NCBI GenBank assembly: GCA_039704465.1
Contig: JASFAU010000005.1
Span: 496,001-560,000 of the forward strand
Reading direction: 5' to 3'
DNA length: 64,000 nt
Source of the DNA: Plasmodiophora brassicae
Lineage: Eukaryota > Endomyxa > Phytomyxea > Plasmodiophorida > Plasmodiophoridae
Numbering within the stretch: position 1 is the stretch's first letter; each line of letters starts with the position of its first letter. Below, in pieces: positions 32,014-43,704 of this stretch. The position numbers and the translations under genes were made by a program. Under the pieces are notes generated by a model. That model was not told the DNA's origin, searched no databases, and was given only the letters and a program-made list of their open reading frames with translations.

Positions 32014-32324
32014 TTACGCGAGTTGCCCGATGGGGAATACCCAGACACGTGCACGAAGCAGCTGGACGCACATGAGGAGCTTCGAATCAGGAGACCATTC
32101 TGCGCAGGTTCAGCGGTGTCCACACGTACAACCAGCCACCCGCGCGCCCTACCAATATGCTGGACAATGTCGCAGCACTCGCAGACATCAACGACCTCGA
32201 GCGTGTCCGCGTCGCGTACGGTGACGCGCATCTCGTCCGCCGTCGCCAGCATCGACCCGCATGGCGAGTACTTGGCTGTCGCTGCGCCTTCGCTCGACAC
32301 CTTAAACGGCTCCGAGAAGTCCAT
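32014..32324 (-). CDS. WRAP73 (WDR8)-like N-terminus, apparently truncated
   Basis: MDFSEPFKVSSEGAATAKYS, then PCGSMLATADEMRVTVRDAD and TLEVVDVCECCDIVQHI, is the first WD40 blade of WRAP73 ('MnFSE.FK.Ss...kFSPdGk.lA......vRd..TL.i......d.iqhIEWs'). Removing 32099-32151 (GTAGGG to CTGCGCAG, CTGAAC branch) joins IEWSPDSKLLMCVQLLRARV, then WVFPIGQLA and a stop. WRAP73 normally has some 450 residues and works at centrosomes and spindle poles. Only about 85 residues are found here. The rest may be hidden in small divergent exons to the left, or the gene may be a truncated relic. Confidence 0.6.
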
Positions 32325-32432
32325 CGCGAGTCGCGACCTATGAACCGATGCGGCGCGGCGCGCGCCCCGCGCGACCCTGCTCTTCCCCGCACGCGCTCTA
32401 CCAGGTGCAATATGCGCCGTTTATGACGGAGG

Positions 32433-32764
32433 TCAACGAGCCCGGATCATGCCCTTGATGGTCTTGGCGTCCGCCCCGGTGATGTAGTCGGTCTTGCGAA
32501 GGCGCTGGACTTTCACGCCGTTATTCGACTGCGCGCGATGACGACGCCCGATCGCTGAACTGCGCTCCAGGGATGAACAACCGTCCGTCGCCTGTCCACA
32601 CCCGGGAGAGGCGCCTACCATTTCAGCTTACCCTTGCCGGTGACCCGCACGCGTTTCGCCATCCCTTTATGCGTCTTCAGACGGGTGGCGAACCAGGCCA
32701 CCGAGTGCCCCAGGGCGGCGCGAACCGCGCCGCCGCCCACGAACCGGGCCAACGACGTAAACAT
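32433..32764 (-). CDS. MRPL35: Mitochondrial ribosomal protein bL35m
   Basis: MFTSLARFVGGGAVRAALGH then SVAWFATRL is a mitochondrial presequence. The mature part starts KTHKGMAKRVRVTGKGKLK, the conserved bL35 start (K.KT..g.aKRf..TG.Gk.k). Splicing 32558-32617 (GTAGGCGCC to GAGCGCAG) joins CSAIGRRHRAQSNNGVKVQR, then LRKTDYITGADAKTIKGMIR, matching 'lRk...v...d...ik.mlp'. It is a basic protein of the large mitoribosomal subunit. The 5' part of its open frame extends upstream to 33049, but the later ATG begins the presequence. Confidence 0.85.
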
Positions 32765-34317
32765 GCCCGGCGCCGGCCAACACCGAAAGGCCGCGGGCTG
32801 CAGCGGGCCCCGTGACGTCCCCCCACCCCGCGCCGAATCTGAAAGTACATGGCACTTTGGGAGGCTTGCAACGCTGCCAGCTTGATACACGTTGCCCAAC
32901 ATGATCGGGGTGAAAGACGACGCCGAGACCACTGAATCCGTCCTGCCCGATAAACTGGAGACGCATTCGCTCAACAACAATGACGCAGACGACGACGACG
33001 CTAAGGAGTACGTGCCCTTGTGTCCACTGGCGAAGCTCTCGCATCGCAAAGGCGTTACAGGAGTTCGTCCACCATGCTGAGGAGGTTCACATGAAAGCCG
33101 AAAGCGCGAGTGGCGCCGCGATCTTCGTCTGGCCTACAGCACGTTGACATCGTTGCCGCGTAGGTACCCAGCGAAACAACGAACTGCCGCAATGTCGCTT
33201 CGATGCGATGTTCACGAAAAGCGCCGGACCGTTATCTTCCAGTGCTGGTCGTATCTTCCGGGTGCCGATTCGTCATATCTTCCAGCGCCAGCCCGTCATA
33301 TTCTTTCAGTCCGAAACCCGACCAGCATCGCTTCGGCAGCCGTCCGAGTCGCCTTGGCGAGCTCGTCTATGGTCGGTCGGCTCGTCTCATCGACAGGAGA
33401 TACGTCCCTGGATTGCCGGTTGTCTTGCGCAGGTTGTTCAGGACGTCGGGCAGATCGGCAAAGAGGTCGACGACGTACCGGCCCTCTTTGGAATCCGTTC
33501 ACCGAGCGGATGTGCTCATCATCGAGGGCACCCTTACGTTGTTCTAACGTTACCGACCGAACTTGCCAGCTCGTGTAGCGCTGACACAGGCATTCCTCGA
33601 CGTCGCCACAGGGACTGTGGCATCGTGGCTGGCCAGGTTCCAGATAACATGCACCGAGCGGACACGGATGCTTCCATTACCGCAACCGTTTCGCGGCTGC
33701 CCTCCATCCTTCTTCTACGCCGAGCATCCATTCGCGTCGTCAGGAGGCGACGTCAACAACGATTAAGAGTGGGTACATAGTCGCTGGATAGTCTGCGATT
33801 TCGGGCTGTTGCCGAAATGTCGCGCTGTGATTACAACCGGCATTGCCGTCGTCTTCGTTTCTGTTCATGAACTCGCTGTTACTGATGATGTCAACATCTG
33901 GCGCCTGTGCCTTTGAGTGTATATGTGCGTTCGTTTGTTGTTCCCTTCTAACACCAAACGACGACCACACGTGCACACCGCAATCCAGCAGCAGGGAGGG
34001 CGGCATGGTCGTGAAGACCGTCGGGTCGGTACCGGGAGCCGTCAAACATCGCCACGAGTATGCGCGTCGGCGACGACCGTCACGGTCAGGGTCGGTTGAC
34101 AGCTGGTCAGGCGCGCCAGCTGTTGCTGTTGGACGCGAAGACGGTCGATCTCCTCCTGCCTTGCGGTCTTTGCCTCCGCTTCGGCAATTCGGGTATCGAT
34201 CACGGCCGGGCGGCCACTGACGTCGCAGACATGACATTGTTCCCCGTCAGCACCAGGACAAGCTGCTGGGCCTGGTCGGAGCGGTCTGTCGGCTGGCATT
34301 CGCACACCTACGGAGTG
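32765..34317. other. Unresolved region between bL35m and MRS2
   Basis: A plus-strand start at 32901 (MIGVKDDAETTESVLPDKLE) may splice at about 33012-33051 to ALQEFVHHAEEVHMKAESAS, and then at 33130-33160 to further sequence. At 33500-33545 plus reads SVHRADVLIIEGTLTLF, which recalls the 'PADVVIfEGIL' strand of uridine/phosphoribulokinase-type P-loop kinases, but no P-loop is found. The region from 33780 to 34317 shows no gene apart from the SAP18 exon fragment. Confidence 0.3.
33987..34030 (+). repeat. 44-bp copy of a SAP18 exon piece
   Basis: AGCAGCAGGGAGGGCGGCAT to GTCGGGTCGGT is identical to 16839-16882 within the SAP18 gene, then diverges on both sides. No other part of SAP18 is present here, so it is a tiny dispersed duplication and not a gene. 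Confidence 0.85.
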
Positions 34318-35904
34318 ATGCGCCGGTCGTCATGCCGGATGCTGGCCCGGCAGGTCGGCGTGTGGGCCCGTGCGCCACACGCTGTTCGCGTTCTGGCGTG
34401 CAGCAGGTCGGCGTCGTCGTCGACCGGCAAAGCGACTGACAATGGGGCGGGCTTGACGCCGTTGCCCTTTAAGCAGCGGCAGTTCCCGACGACGCGACGC
34501 CCGCCGTCGCCGCTCAGCCGACGCGAGTTCGATGTCCTGCGGTTCAAAGCGGATGGGGAGTTCACGAAGGAGAAAGTCTCCGTCGAAGACCTGCTGAAGG
34601 TTTCGGGAATGTAATCGTCGTGTTGCTTCGTCGACGCTGCCCACGGCTGACGATGACCCACTCAGATATGCTCGCGATCTCCTCCTGCTTGATACGAGCC
34701 ACGGGAACCCGCACAGCGTCATCCTGCCACGAGGTGATAGTCTCCTTGTGAACTTCTTCGTCAAAGCCATCGTTTATCGCGACCGTGCCATCATCTTCGA
34801 TGCTAACAAGTTGGGAACGCGTCGCGAATCTCCATAATGACGTGGCTTCCTGACGATGTCTTTCCGTCTCATCATAGATCAACGATTGTCGCGTTTGCCA
34901 ATAGTTTCAAAACGTATCTGACGTCGGCCTCCGATAAAAGGCTTGCATTCGAACTGCGAGCAGTTGAAGGCATACTTAGCCTCGGATGCGAGCGTCATTA
35001 CAGGAGGCTGTAGGTCCCCCTCGCTTTGGCATGTCCACCTAGCCGTCTGATCATTGCTTCAGGTCACTATACGGTCCTGTTATTCAGGCTCTTCTGAATC
35101 AGTTGACCGATCAACTGGAAGGCGAGGCAATTCTGCGGCGTCTGCTGGCAGTGAAGAATAGTCTGTCCAGTTTCGAAGTGGACTCCCAGGAGTATAAGAC
35201 GACGATGACGGACTTGTTGAACAACGACGAGGACATGGCCAACATGAACCTGACCCTGCGATCACAGTTGGCTCCAGGTGAGACTGTGGATCGATCGGAG
35301 CATCAAGACGTCGAGCTTATGATCGAGGTTTGCTCCAAACTGCGTGTCCTGATGCTTACACTATTGTGCTAAACTCTTCTACGTAGTCATATTTGCGGCA
35401 GATGACCGAGATGTATCAGCACGCGTAAGTCTTCGTGAAGTTTCGCTGTTCAGTGTCAGCGATGACAATCTCGTGTGTTTGTCAGGTATTATCTTCGGAA
35501 GAGCATCGAGTCAGCCCAGGAGATTCTTAATATCAACCTTTCCAGCCATCGAAACCGCATGATTAAGATGGACCTTCAGATGGTGCGTCCGGCCGTTACT
35601 CGGTGGTGGTCGACTTGGTAATCGCTAACCGGGAAACAACGCAGGCAATGGGGAGCGTCAGTCTTGCTGCTAGTGCCGTCATCGCCTCGACTTTCGGCAT
35701 GAATCTTGTAGGTGTATATGGCGTCCTTAATGTCTCCTTCCACTGATCGAGGGGATGTCAGCCGTCGGGCTTTGAGGCCAGCCCCACCGCGTTCTGGGCA
35801 ATGGCCACAAGCATTATCGTTATTGCCCCGATCATTTACGCCGCCTGCCATAGATACGCCGAAGGTACGCGTCCGACTGCGGTAGTGCCACGTCGCATAT
35901 TCTG
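34318..35904 (+). CDS. MRS2: MRS2/CorA-type mitochondrial magnesium channel
   Basis: MRRSSCRMLARQVGVWARAP then HAVRVLACSRS is a mitochondrial presequence. The MRS2 fold starts FDVLRFKADGEFTKEKVSVE, DLLKVSGM. Later exons give HSVILPRGDSLLVNFFVKAI, FANSFKTYLTSASDKRLAFE, NQLTDQLEGEAILRRLLAVK, then NSLSSFEVDS, DLLNNDEDMANMNLT and RKSIESAQEILNINLSSHRN, then RMIKMDLQM. The first pore helix ends ASAVIASTFGMNL with the diagnostic GMN motif, and the second is AFWAMATSIIVIAPIIYAAC. Introns follow the local GT...CTRAY...AG pattern (for example 34611-34668, 35428-35485, 35582-35643). The product is an inner-membrane channel for Mg2+ entry. Confidence 0.9.
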
Positions 35905-35947
35905 AAGGTTGCCGGTGAAAGGTTCCCCGCGATCATCGCAGTACGTC

Positions 35948-36277
35948 ATGGAGGTCAAATCCATTGACAGCCTGCTCGCAAACATTAGCGAAGTTGAGCA
36001 AGTCCTCGTTAACCATGCGTGCGATGACGTTGGCATCGATCGCGAGCAGTTCCGTGCGCTGTACGGCCGTCCATGCGGTGGCTTTGTTCGTGCGCGCCGC
36101 TGATCCCTTGCTGTACACAGGTTGCAACTGGAAACCGGACGCGCGGTTCGCGCCGAGGAGGCTCAGATGCTGTTCGATGTGTTCAACGTACCGCAAGACG
36201 AGAAAATCACATTCCAGAAGTATCTCAACTCGCTGAACAGGAGGGGGATCCGGGAAAATGGTTTCTTGCAAACATGA
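35948..36277 (+). CDS. Possible small EF-hand-like protein
   Basis: A first exon (MEVKSIDSLLANISEVEQVL, VNHACDDVGIDREQFRALYG) may splice at about 36071-36120 to a second with AEEAQMLFDVFNVPQDEKIT, FQKYLNSL, which resembles a degenerate EF-hand (helix, N.P.DEKI loop, helix). The splice phase does not fit cleanly with the best GT/AG pair, so the model is weak. The opposite strand is also open over this interval. It lies 44 bp after MRS2. Confidence 0.3.
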
Positions 36278-36373
36278 CACCTGTTGCGACGTCACACAAC
36301 CGCTGTGCTTCGGTTCTGTCTCCTGTATTGCCATAGTAGTGCGCCCCCGCCGTGCACAGACATTCGTCGATAT

Positions 36374-37519
36374 TCACTGGGCCATCGCATCGCCGACTTC
36401 GGCCCTGATCGGGTCGAAATACGAGTGCGCCATGGCCTCCTGGCAGGTCAGCCGTGCTTGATGGTCGTATTGCAGCAGGCTGTTCAACAGGTCCATGGCC
36501 TCGTCCGACACGAGCGCCCGATTGTCGGGCGTAATGAACGAGCTCCAGGGCTTGCGCGGGAAGTTGCTTAGCAACCCATCGAAGTGCTTGTCCAGCACCA
36601 GATTGTACTTCTCAAGGTACGCGTTCAGGTCCTTGGTGCCCAGGACACGGGCGATCTTGACAAGCTGGTCGTAGTTGTCCCGTCCCTGGAAGAACGGCTC
36701 CTTCTTGAATATCATGCCGGCGAACATGCAGCCGAGGCTCCAGAGGTCCAGAGAGTAATCATAGTCACGCAGGTCGACGAGCAATTCCGGGCCTGCCGGT
36801 GATCGCGGGTTAGCAAACGGCATGGGGTGGGCGTGTTGCCAGCATACCTTTGAAGTACCGAGATGCGACCCGGACATTGTACTCCTTGCCGGGATGGTAG
36901 AATTCGGCGAGACCCCAATCAATCAAGCGCACCTCCCGCTTGTTGTGGTCGATCATGACGTTGTGCGGTTTCACATCACGATGCATGACGCCACGCGAAT
37001 GGCAAGCATCAAGGGCGATCAGGATCTGGTACATGTAGTACCGAATGTCGTAGTCGGATAGAGTCGGGTACAGAACCTGACGTGCGACGGTTAGCACAGC
37101 GGGTCGGCGCGGCCAAAGCACAACCCACAGACCTTGAAGTCGATAGTGTCGACGTATTCAAAGATTAGGGAAGGGGTTTTGGACTGGGGATCCCTGACGA
37201 TGTCGAGCAATGTGATGACATTCGGGCAGCCGCACAGGTTTTGCAGAATCTTCACTTCGCGCTTGATCTTCTTCTTCTTGACGGGTTTCAGGATCTTGAT
37301 CACGCACGGCGCATTAAGCCTGGTGTTGAACCCCTCGAACACCTCCGAATACTTTCCACGTCCAATCTTGCGGACGATCTCGTAATCCTCCTGCGACCTC
37401 CAGTTGATCTGGAACGACTCGTAGTCCCAGTACTCCTTCGGCTGCTCGACGTTGGCGTTGACATACGCCCGGGCGACACTGGCCACACCGCGATTCCGAT
37501 TGCGCACCGATGAGCTCAT
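36374..37519 (-). CDS. CK2A: Casein kinase 2 catalytic subunit alpha
   Basis: Three exons. Exon 1 carries [13 protein letters not shown], then the glycine loop [12 protein letters not shown] and the basic cluster [11 protein letters not shown] that is unique to CK2. Exon 2 gives [20 protein letters not shown], then KPHNVMID and [20 protein letters not shown], with DWG in place of DFG as in all CK2 alpha. Exon 3 gives [20 protein letters not shown], then [20 protein letters not shown]. Introns are at about 37080-37135 and 36790-36847. The kinase is a constitutive, acidophilic Ser/Thr kinase with many nuclear and cytosolic targets. An upstream ATG at 37564 would add 15 residues. The C-terminal tail is short, as in fungi and plants. 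Confidence 0.95.
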
Positions 37520-37729
37520 TGCCAGGCGCAGCGAGCGTCCAGCGATGCCAGCAGTCCTGGTCACCGTTGTCGTCGTCTGGCAACCGCGTCACAACAGCTT
37601 CGCGGACTCCGCCACCCCACCTCTTCCTGTCGCGTTGGGCGTTGTTATACGCTGCGGGCTAAAGCACCTTCCAGGAGGTGAACAATTGAGCAGGTGAGTG
37701 AACCGGGCGATTGTGTTTAAATGCTGAAC

Positions 37730-38104
37730 TCAGTCTCGTCCAACGCGACATAGAGCCGAGAGTAATTGCTCACCACTCAGGCACTCACCAGTCGTATCCA
37801 AGCCCCCTCCCCCATTGGTCAGCCCGGACTTCGCCGGATTGGGGTTGTCCCTGAACTGGAGGGGCAATTTCGGGATTATGCTTGAACAGGGTGTCATCAT
37901 GAACAGCTTGCCATCCGCTGTTTCTCGAGGTACCTCATAATTCGGTGGCAAGAGTTTCGCCTGTACGACGCCTGTTTCCGCATCATCCGGGCACGTCCCC
38001 GCTTTCAAATGTGTGGGCACACCGTCCAGCTTGCCACCTGACGCAACTGTTTGGCACTTGGTTCCCCAGCAGCAGCAGCAGCAGCAGCTATGTAGGTAGC
38101 ACAC
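37730..38104 (-). CDS. Hypothetical protein with N-terminal poly-Cys
   Basis: A 124-codon open frame, MCYLHSCCCCCCWGTKCQTV onward, including LLPPNYEVPRETADGKLFMM. The cysteine run is the antisense reading of a (CAG)7 microsatellite. No family is recognised and coding status is uncertain; the middle part has a protein-like composition. Confidence 0.35.
   Translation of the reverse strand: MCYLHSCCCCCCWGTKCQTVASGGKLDGVPTHLKAGTCPDDAETGVVQAKLLPPNYEVPRETADGKLFMMTPCSSIIPKLPLQFRDNPNPAKSGLTNGGGGLDTTGECLSGEQLLSALCRVGRD
38067..38087 (+). repeat. (CAG)7 microsatellite
   Basis: Seven perfect CAG units. Confidence 0.95.
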
Positions 38105-38271
38105 GTCCGCCCGTTGCTTGGTGCATAACGTGACGGCCGGTCGCTATTTGTAGTTGGCTGGCAGCCCATCGGGCCACGAGTTCGGATCGCGTGGCCCGGA
38201 AGACGAACGGAACCGCGGGACGGCTCCGAACCCCGGTTGCCATACTGCAAGCTGGACCGTTGCCGACGTCA

Positions 38272-38769
38272 ATGACGCCTGAACCGATGAGCCTAGCTGG
38301 GCTGCTACTCGTCCTGGTGGTCAGCACGGCCTCCACTGGCAGCGGCCATGTCGTGCCAGGCGCCGCTGTCGGCGTCCCGCCTGGCAACTGCCCTGTCCTT
38401 CCTGACGGATCCGTCGACCCGCGATGCCATTCGGCATACGACGGGTACTATGGCGCCGCCTACCCTGGGAACTATGCCGGCGCGTACCCGTACCCGGTCA
38501 ACGTCGGCGGTGGCGCGTACCCGTACCCGGTCAACGTCGGCGGCGGCGGCGGCGCCTGGTACGGGCCCGGTCCATGGCGCGGTGGATACGGCCGGCCCTA
38601 CCGTAGGTTCGCCCGCCCCTTCGGCTATGGCTTTGGCCGACCGGGTGCCTATCGGGGCCCGTACGGCGGCCCGGGCGCCTTCCGCGGTGGGCCGCGTGCC
38701 TTCCATGGTGGGCCAGGCCCTGTCGCCGGACACGCTGGCCCCGGGAAACCTGGTGGCGGGCATCGCTGA
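38272..38769 (+). CDS. Gly/Tyr/Pro-rich secreted protein
   Basis: MTPEPMSLAGLLLVLVVSTA then STGSG is a signal peptide. A short Cys-containing part (PPGNCPVLPDGSVDPRCHSA) is followed by a low-complexity region rich in Gly, Tyr, Arg and Pro, with an exact tandem AYPYPVNVGGG unit and then GRPYRRF, GYGFGRPGAYRGPYG and GPGKPGGGHR. The make-up resembles glycine-rich structural or wall-associated proteins. No catalytic domain is present. The start at 38272 (or 38287) places the hydrophobic core correctly; an earlier in-frame start at 38191 would not. Confidence 0.55.
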   Translation: MTPEPMSLAGLLLVLVVSTASTGSGHVVPGAAVGVPPGNCPVLPDGSVDPRCHSAYDGYYGAAYPGNYAGAYPYPVNVGGGAYPYPVNVGGGGGAWYGPGPWRGGYGRPYRRFARPFGYGFGRPGAYRGPYGGPGAFRGGPRAFHGGPGPVAGHAGPGKPGGGHR

Positions 38770-38965
38770 TCGTGTCGCTACCCTGATTGAATAAACGTTG
38801 CTGGCCAGGAGCCGCGCGCCTGCCCCTGCTTCAGTCGCCTAGTGGCATTAACGGGCTTGAGCCATTTCGTAGGTGGCCAGCAGTGGGCGCGGCACCGGCA
38901 GCGCTCTGGGCAGGCTGTGGCGTCAGAGGGCTGCGTTTGCCGTCGCCTGTGAAGTGTCTCCCCGG

Positions 38966-41900
38966 ATGCGAACGGAGCCGATCTGGGCGGAGGACATCCC
39001 GGAGCGGGACGGCTCGCCGCCTGTCATCTACTCGATCGACTTCTCGCCGAACGGGTCCCGCCTGCTCGTCGCGATCGGCGCCCGCGTCCTCGTCTACGAC
39101 AGCGACAATGGCGCCCTGATCCACTCGCTCAAAGGTGACAACCGGCCCACCCGCGCCCCTCCGTGTGCGACGACGCCCACGCTGAACGATGCACGCGGGC
39201 GCGCGCAGGGCACAAGAGCACCGTCTACAGTGTGGCGTACGCGTTCGACGGGTCTCAGTTCGCGTCGGGCAGCGCCGACAACAGCGTCATCATCTGGACC
39301 GAGAAGTGCGAAGGCATCCTCAAGTACTCGCACACGGAGCCCATCCAGTGCCTGGTACGCCCGCCCGCCTGCCTGTCGCCGGACAGCCGCCGTCCCAACT
39401 GACGGGAACGCGCCCGATCAGGCGTACAACCCCAGCAAGCACCTGCTGGCATCGTGCACGGCCACCGATTTCGGGTTGTGGACGCCCGAACAGAAAGGTG
39501 GGGATCGGGTGAGCGCGCGCCGCATCTCGCCGCCGCTGACGGGTTTGGGCAGCCGTGCATAAGTACAAGGTGTCGTCGAAGGTCGTCAGCGCCGCCTGGA
39601 CCCGGGATGGTTTGCACATCGCCCTGGGGCAGTACAACGGCCACGTCTCCATTCGGGACCGGCAGGTGCGTCGCTCCTTCCCGTGCCGGCAACCGTCGCT
39701 CAGGTTCGTGTCCAGGGCAACGAGAAGGCCAGGATCGAACGCAGTCAGCCGATCTGGTGTCTACAATGGTCGCCGGTGTCCAGCGAGGGGCTATCGACGC
39801 TCGTCGTCGGATGCTGGGACCAGACGTTGTCGTTCTGGCAGGTCAACGGCCAGCAGGTCGGCAAGGACCGCACACTGGGTACGTTTGTACGCCTCCATGT
39901 CGGCCTCTACAGGCGCGCACGTCGTTACCATTGATACGACCGGCGAACAGGGTTCGACCCGTGTTGTATCGACTACTTCTGCGATGGGGAATTCCTGCTG
40001 GTCGCCGGATCCAACCACGAGGTGTCGTTGCTGAACCGCGAAGGAGTCTACCTTGCTCCTGTCGCCACCGCCGCCAACTGGATCTGGACCTGCAGGCAAC
40101 GCCCCACGACGAAACAGGTCGCGTTCGCGTCCAACGGAGGTGTGTGTGACACACGCAATGACCCGAGCGTGTCGCCCACGTCTGACCGGGGACCCTGTCA
40201 GGCGAGCTGGAACTCCACAAGGTCGTGTTCAACACGGTGCACGGCCTGTACCAGGACCGGTACGCGTACCGCGACGCGATGAGCGACGTCATCATCCAGC
40301 ACATGATCACGGAGCAGAAGGTTCGCATACGGACGCGCGACTACGTCAGGAAGATCGCCATCTTCCGCGACCGGCTCGCCATCCAGCTCGCCGACCGCAT
40401 CCTCATCTACGAGGCGTCCCTCACGGACGAGTTCGACATGCACTACAAGTCGGTGGTGGGCCTCCACGACGACGCCAGGTCCAAACGTACTAACACGTAC
40501 GGCGCGCGCTCCACAGGCTACGCGACAAGATCATGAAGGAGCTTCGATGCAACCTGCTGGTCGTCACGACCTGCAACATTGTCCTCTGCCAGGAGCGCAA
40601 GCTCCAGCTCTACTCGTTCTCGGGAGATAAGATTCGCGAATGGGTCTTCGAATCCGTTATCCGGTACATCAAGGTCGGGATGGCGTCTGGCCGTCCGTCG
40701 GCTCCCCAGTTAGCGCCCTGAACGTCGTCGTCCGCAGATCGTGGGTGGCCCACCGGGCCGCGAGGGGCTCCTGATCGGGTTGAAGGACGGCAGCGTCGTG
40801 CAGATCTTCGTGGACAACAAGTTCCCGATTCAGCTCCTGCAGCATTCGGCCGCGATCCGCTGCCTGGACCTGTCGCCGTCCCGCAAGAAGATCGCCATCG
40901 TCGACGAGAACAGCACGGTACCCGTTCATCCTGCAACGCCGGGCATCGCTGCTGACAGACGCCGGTAGGTCCTGATCTACAATCTGGAGACGAAACGCGT
41001 CGTGTTCGACGACCAGAACGCGAACAGCGTCGCCTGGAACACGCAGATGGACGACATGTTCTGCTTCTCGGGGAACTCGCAGCTGAGCATCAAGACGGCG
41101 AATTTCCCCGTCCACCGCCAGCGCCTGCAGGGGTTCGTCGTCGGCTTCAAAGGGTCGAAGGTCTTCTGCCTGCAGTACTCGGCAATGGTCACCATCGACG
41201 TGTTCCAGTCGGCGAGCATGTACTCGTACCTGTCGACGAACGACTGCAGGAACGCGTTCAAGGTCGCCTGCCTCGGCGTGACGGAGGAGGACTGGCGCGC
41301 CCTGGCCCTGCACTCGTTGTCGTCGCTCGAGCTGGACATTGCCCGGAAATCGTTCATTCGCCTGCGGGACATCGCGTACACGCAGCTGATCAACCAGATC
41401 GCCATCGCGTCCCGGGCGCCCAACTACGATCGGAGCGCGTTCGTCGGCGAGATCCTCGCCTACCAGGGCAGGTTCGCCGAAGCCGGCGACCTGTTCTGCA
41501 AGAACGGCCACTACCGGCGCGCCATGGAGATGTACCTCGACCTGCGGGACTGGGCCCGCGCCAAGGACATCATGGAACGCTATGGGCAGCAGGACGGCGG
41601 CGGCATGGACATGGCACAGCTGCTCAAACGGGAAGCCAGCTGGCTGCTCGAAGGTACACGCACGGGCCGGGGGCGTTGGAGATGCCGACAATCACACACC
41701 AAACGGCGTTGCTCTCTGTTCAGGGAACGACGAGAAGGTGGCCGCCGATGTGTACTGGGCCGCCAAGGAGTACGACACGTCGATGGACATCCTGGCACGA
41801 CGGGGATGGCTGGACGACCTGGTCGACAAAGTGCGCCGCCTGAGCAGCCTGGAGCGCGACGCGCTGCAGAAGGTGCGGCGTCGTTGCGCATGCGTAACCG

Positions 41901-43666
41901 CGCGGCGGTCTCTGAGTCACAAACACATTGTCAGGCGGCGAACCTGTTCCGGGAGAAGGGCCAGTACGACTATGCGCGGGAGACGTACCTGCGCCTGGAC
42001 GATATCAAGTCGCTCATGGCGCTGTGCGTCCAGTCGCAGAACTGGGACATGGCGATGGGTAACGCGTCGCGTGTGCGCCGCCCGACCGCTCGGCTGACCG
42101 TCGCGACCCTAGACATGGTGAAGCAGTACCCGGAGCACGCCATCGAGATCTACCTGCCGTACGCGCAGTGGCTGGCCATCAACGACCGGTTCGACGAGGC
42201 GCAGGAGGCGTTCGCGTTGGCGGGTCGCCCGGACGAGGCCGCCCGCATGCTGACGCAGCTGACGTCGAACGCGCTGAACGAGAAGCGGTTCACGGACGCG
42301 GCGTACTACTTCCGGCAGACGGCCATCGAGAACCTGCTGAACCATCCGCCGCAGATGGCCGACTTCGAGGCCAACCACAACAGCTCGGTCATCTACTACG
42401 CGTACGACAACGTGCACCGGTTCGCGTCGGAACCCTTCACAACGCTGTCACCCGAGACCATCTTCTTCAGCGCCGTTTTCGTCCTCAATATGCAGGGCCT
42501 CCACGCCGATGCTGAAGGTCTGGAACAACAGGGTCGCTGACGTCGGCACCGCATCCTGAGTCGACGGTGCCCAGGAACACGGCCGTTCATCTCGCATTAC
42601 GTCCTGCTGTCAACGGTTGCAAAGATGGCCGTGCGACTCGAGGTCCGCGTGGCCCTCCCTGCCCTGCATCGGAATATCGTCGTCCTAACGTCGCCACAGG
42701 CGTACAAGCTGGCGCGGCAGTGCTACGACCTGTTGCAGACGCTGAAGGTACCGGACGCGCAACGGGAGGCCATCGACCTGGCCACGTTGCTGGTCCGCGC
42801 GAAACCCTTCACCGACCGGGCCGACCTGCTGCCCGTCTGCTACCGGTGCTCGACGAAGAACAACCTGCTGTCCCCGGGCGACCGGTGCTCGAACTGCCAG
42901 CACGAGTTCGTGCGGGCAGCGTGCTCCTTCGAGGTGTTGCCCCTCGTTGAGTTCAAGGTACGGTGCTGTGCCGCCTGCTGGGCGAAGCGTGCGTCGCTGA
43001 ACGTGTGGCAGCTGGCCGATGGCATCTCCCATAAGGAGGCCATGGCGATGTTGGACACGTCGGATGTCAGGTCGGCCGTGTAACCATACCCTGTGAGCGC
43101 GCCCGCAGGGTCTAATACGACGCGCGCGCAGGGCGGAGGAACGACCCGACGACGCGGATGCGTCCGGGGTCACCGACGGCGACGCCAACGTGCTGAGCCT
43201 GGATTCGATGGCGGGCGGCGACCGCAACGATGGCGATGACGACGCAGGGGACGACCCGTTCATTCAGCAGCTGATCAGTATCCAGCAGCGGATCGACGGG
43301 AAGTACCCGGTGCGTGCCGCGCGCGTCAACGCACCGGGGCGCGCCCTAACCCGGTGTGCTCCCGCGCAGGACCTGGTCGTGTCGCGGCAGACGCTGCAGG
43401 CGATGCGACGATCGCAGGTCTGGGTTGCCGGGGTCGACGCCGACCTCGGCCCGCTGCGGTACTACCGGTGCGTGATCCCGGGCGTCGCCCTGATGCAGTG
43501 CCAGGCCTGCCGTCGCATCTTCAACGAGGACGCCTTCGAGTTCGCCGTCCTGCGGTCCGGCTCCTGCCCGTTCTGCCGCGTCGCCATTGACCCGCGAACC
43601 GGACGCCCGATCCGGAAACAGATCGCCGCGCCAGGGTCGTCGTCGTCGTCGCCCGGCCGCTCATAA
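38966..43666 (+). CDS. IFT122: Intraflagellar transport protein IFT122
   Basis: The large IFT-A core subunit. WD40 blades run from [20 protein letters not shown] through [60 protein letters not shown] and [20 protein letters not shown]. The second propeller includes [20 protein letters not shown] then [34 protein letters not shown] and [23 protein letters not shown]-like helices follow ([40 protein letters not shown]). The C-terminus has Cys pairs [17 protein letters not shown] with SNCQ, and [20 protein letters not shown] with CPFCR. At least a dozen short introns interrupt it. IFT-A drives retrograde transport and ciliary import, so the organism should build flagella. Confidence 0.95.
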
Positions 43667-43704
43667 ACGCCTTCACGTCCATGTTTATGGCAAGGGGATG
43701 CCCG

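Noticed and set aside
33500..33545. ADVLIIEGTLTLF as a uridine-kinase core
   Set aside because: No P-loop or other kinase block is found upstream in any splice-compatible frame; kept only as a note in the gap entry.
37730..38104. Poly-Cys N-terminus as a metal-binding motif
   Set aside because: It is the antisense translation of a (CAG)7 microsatellite, so no function is inferred from it.
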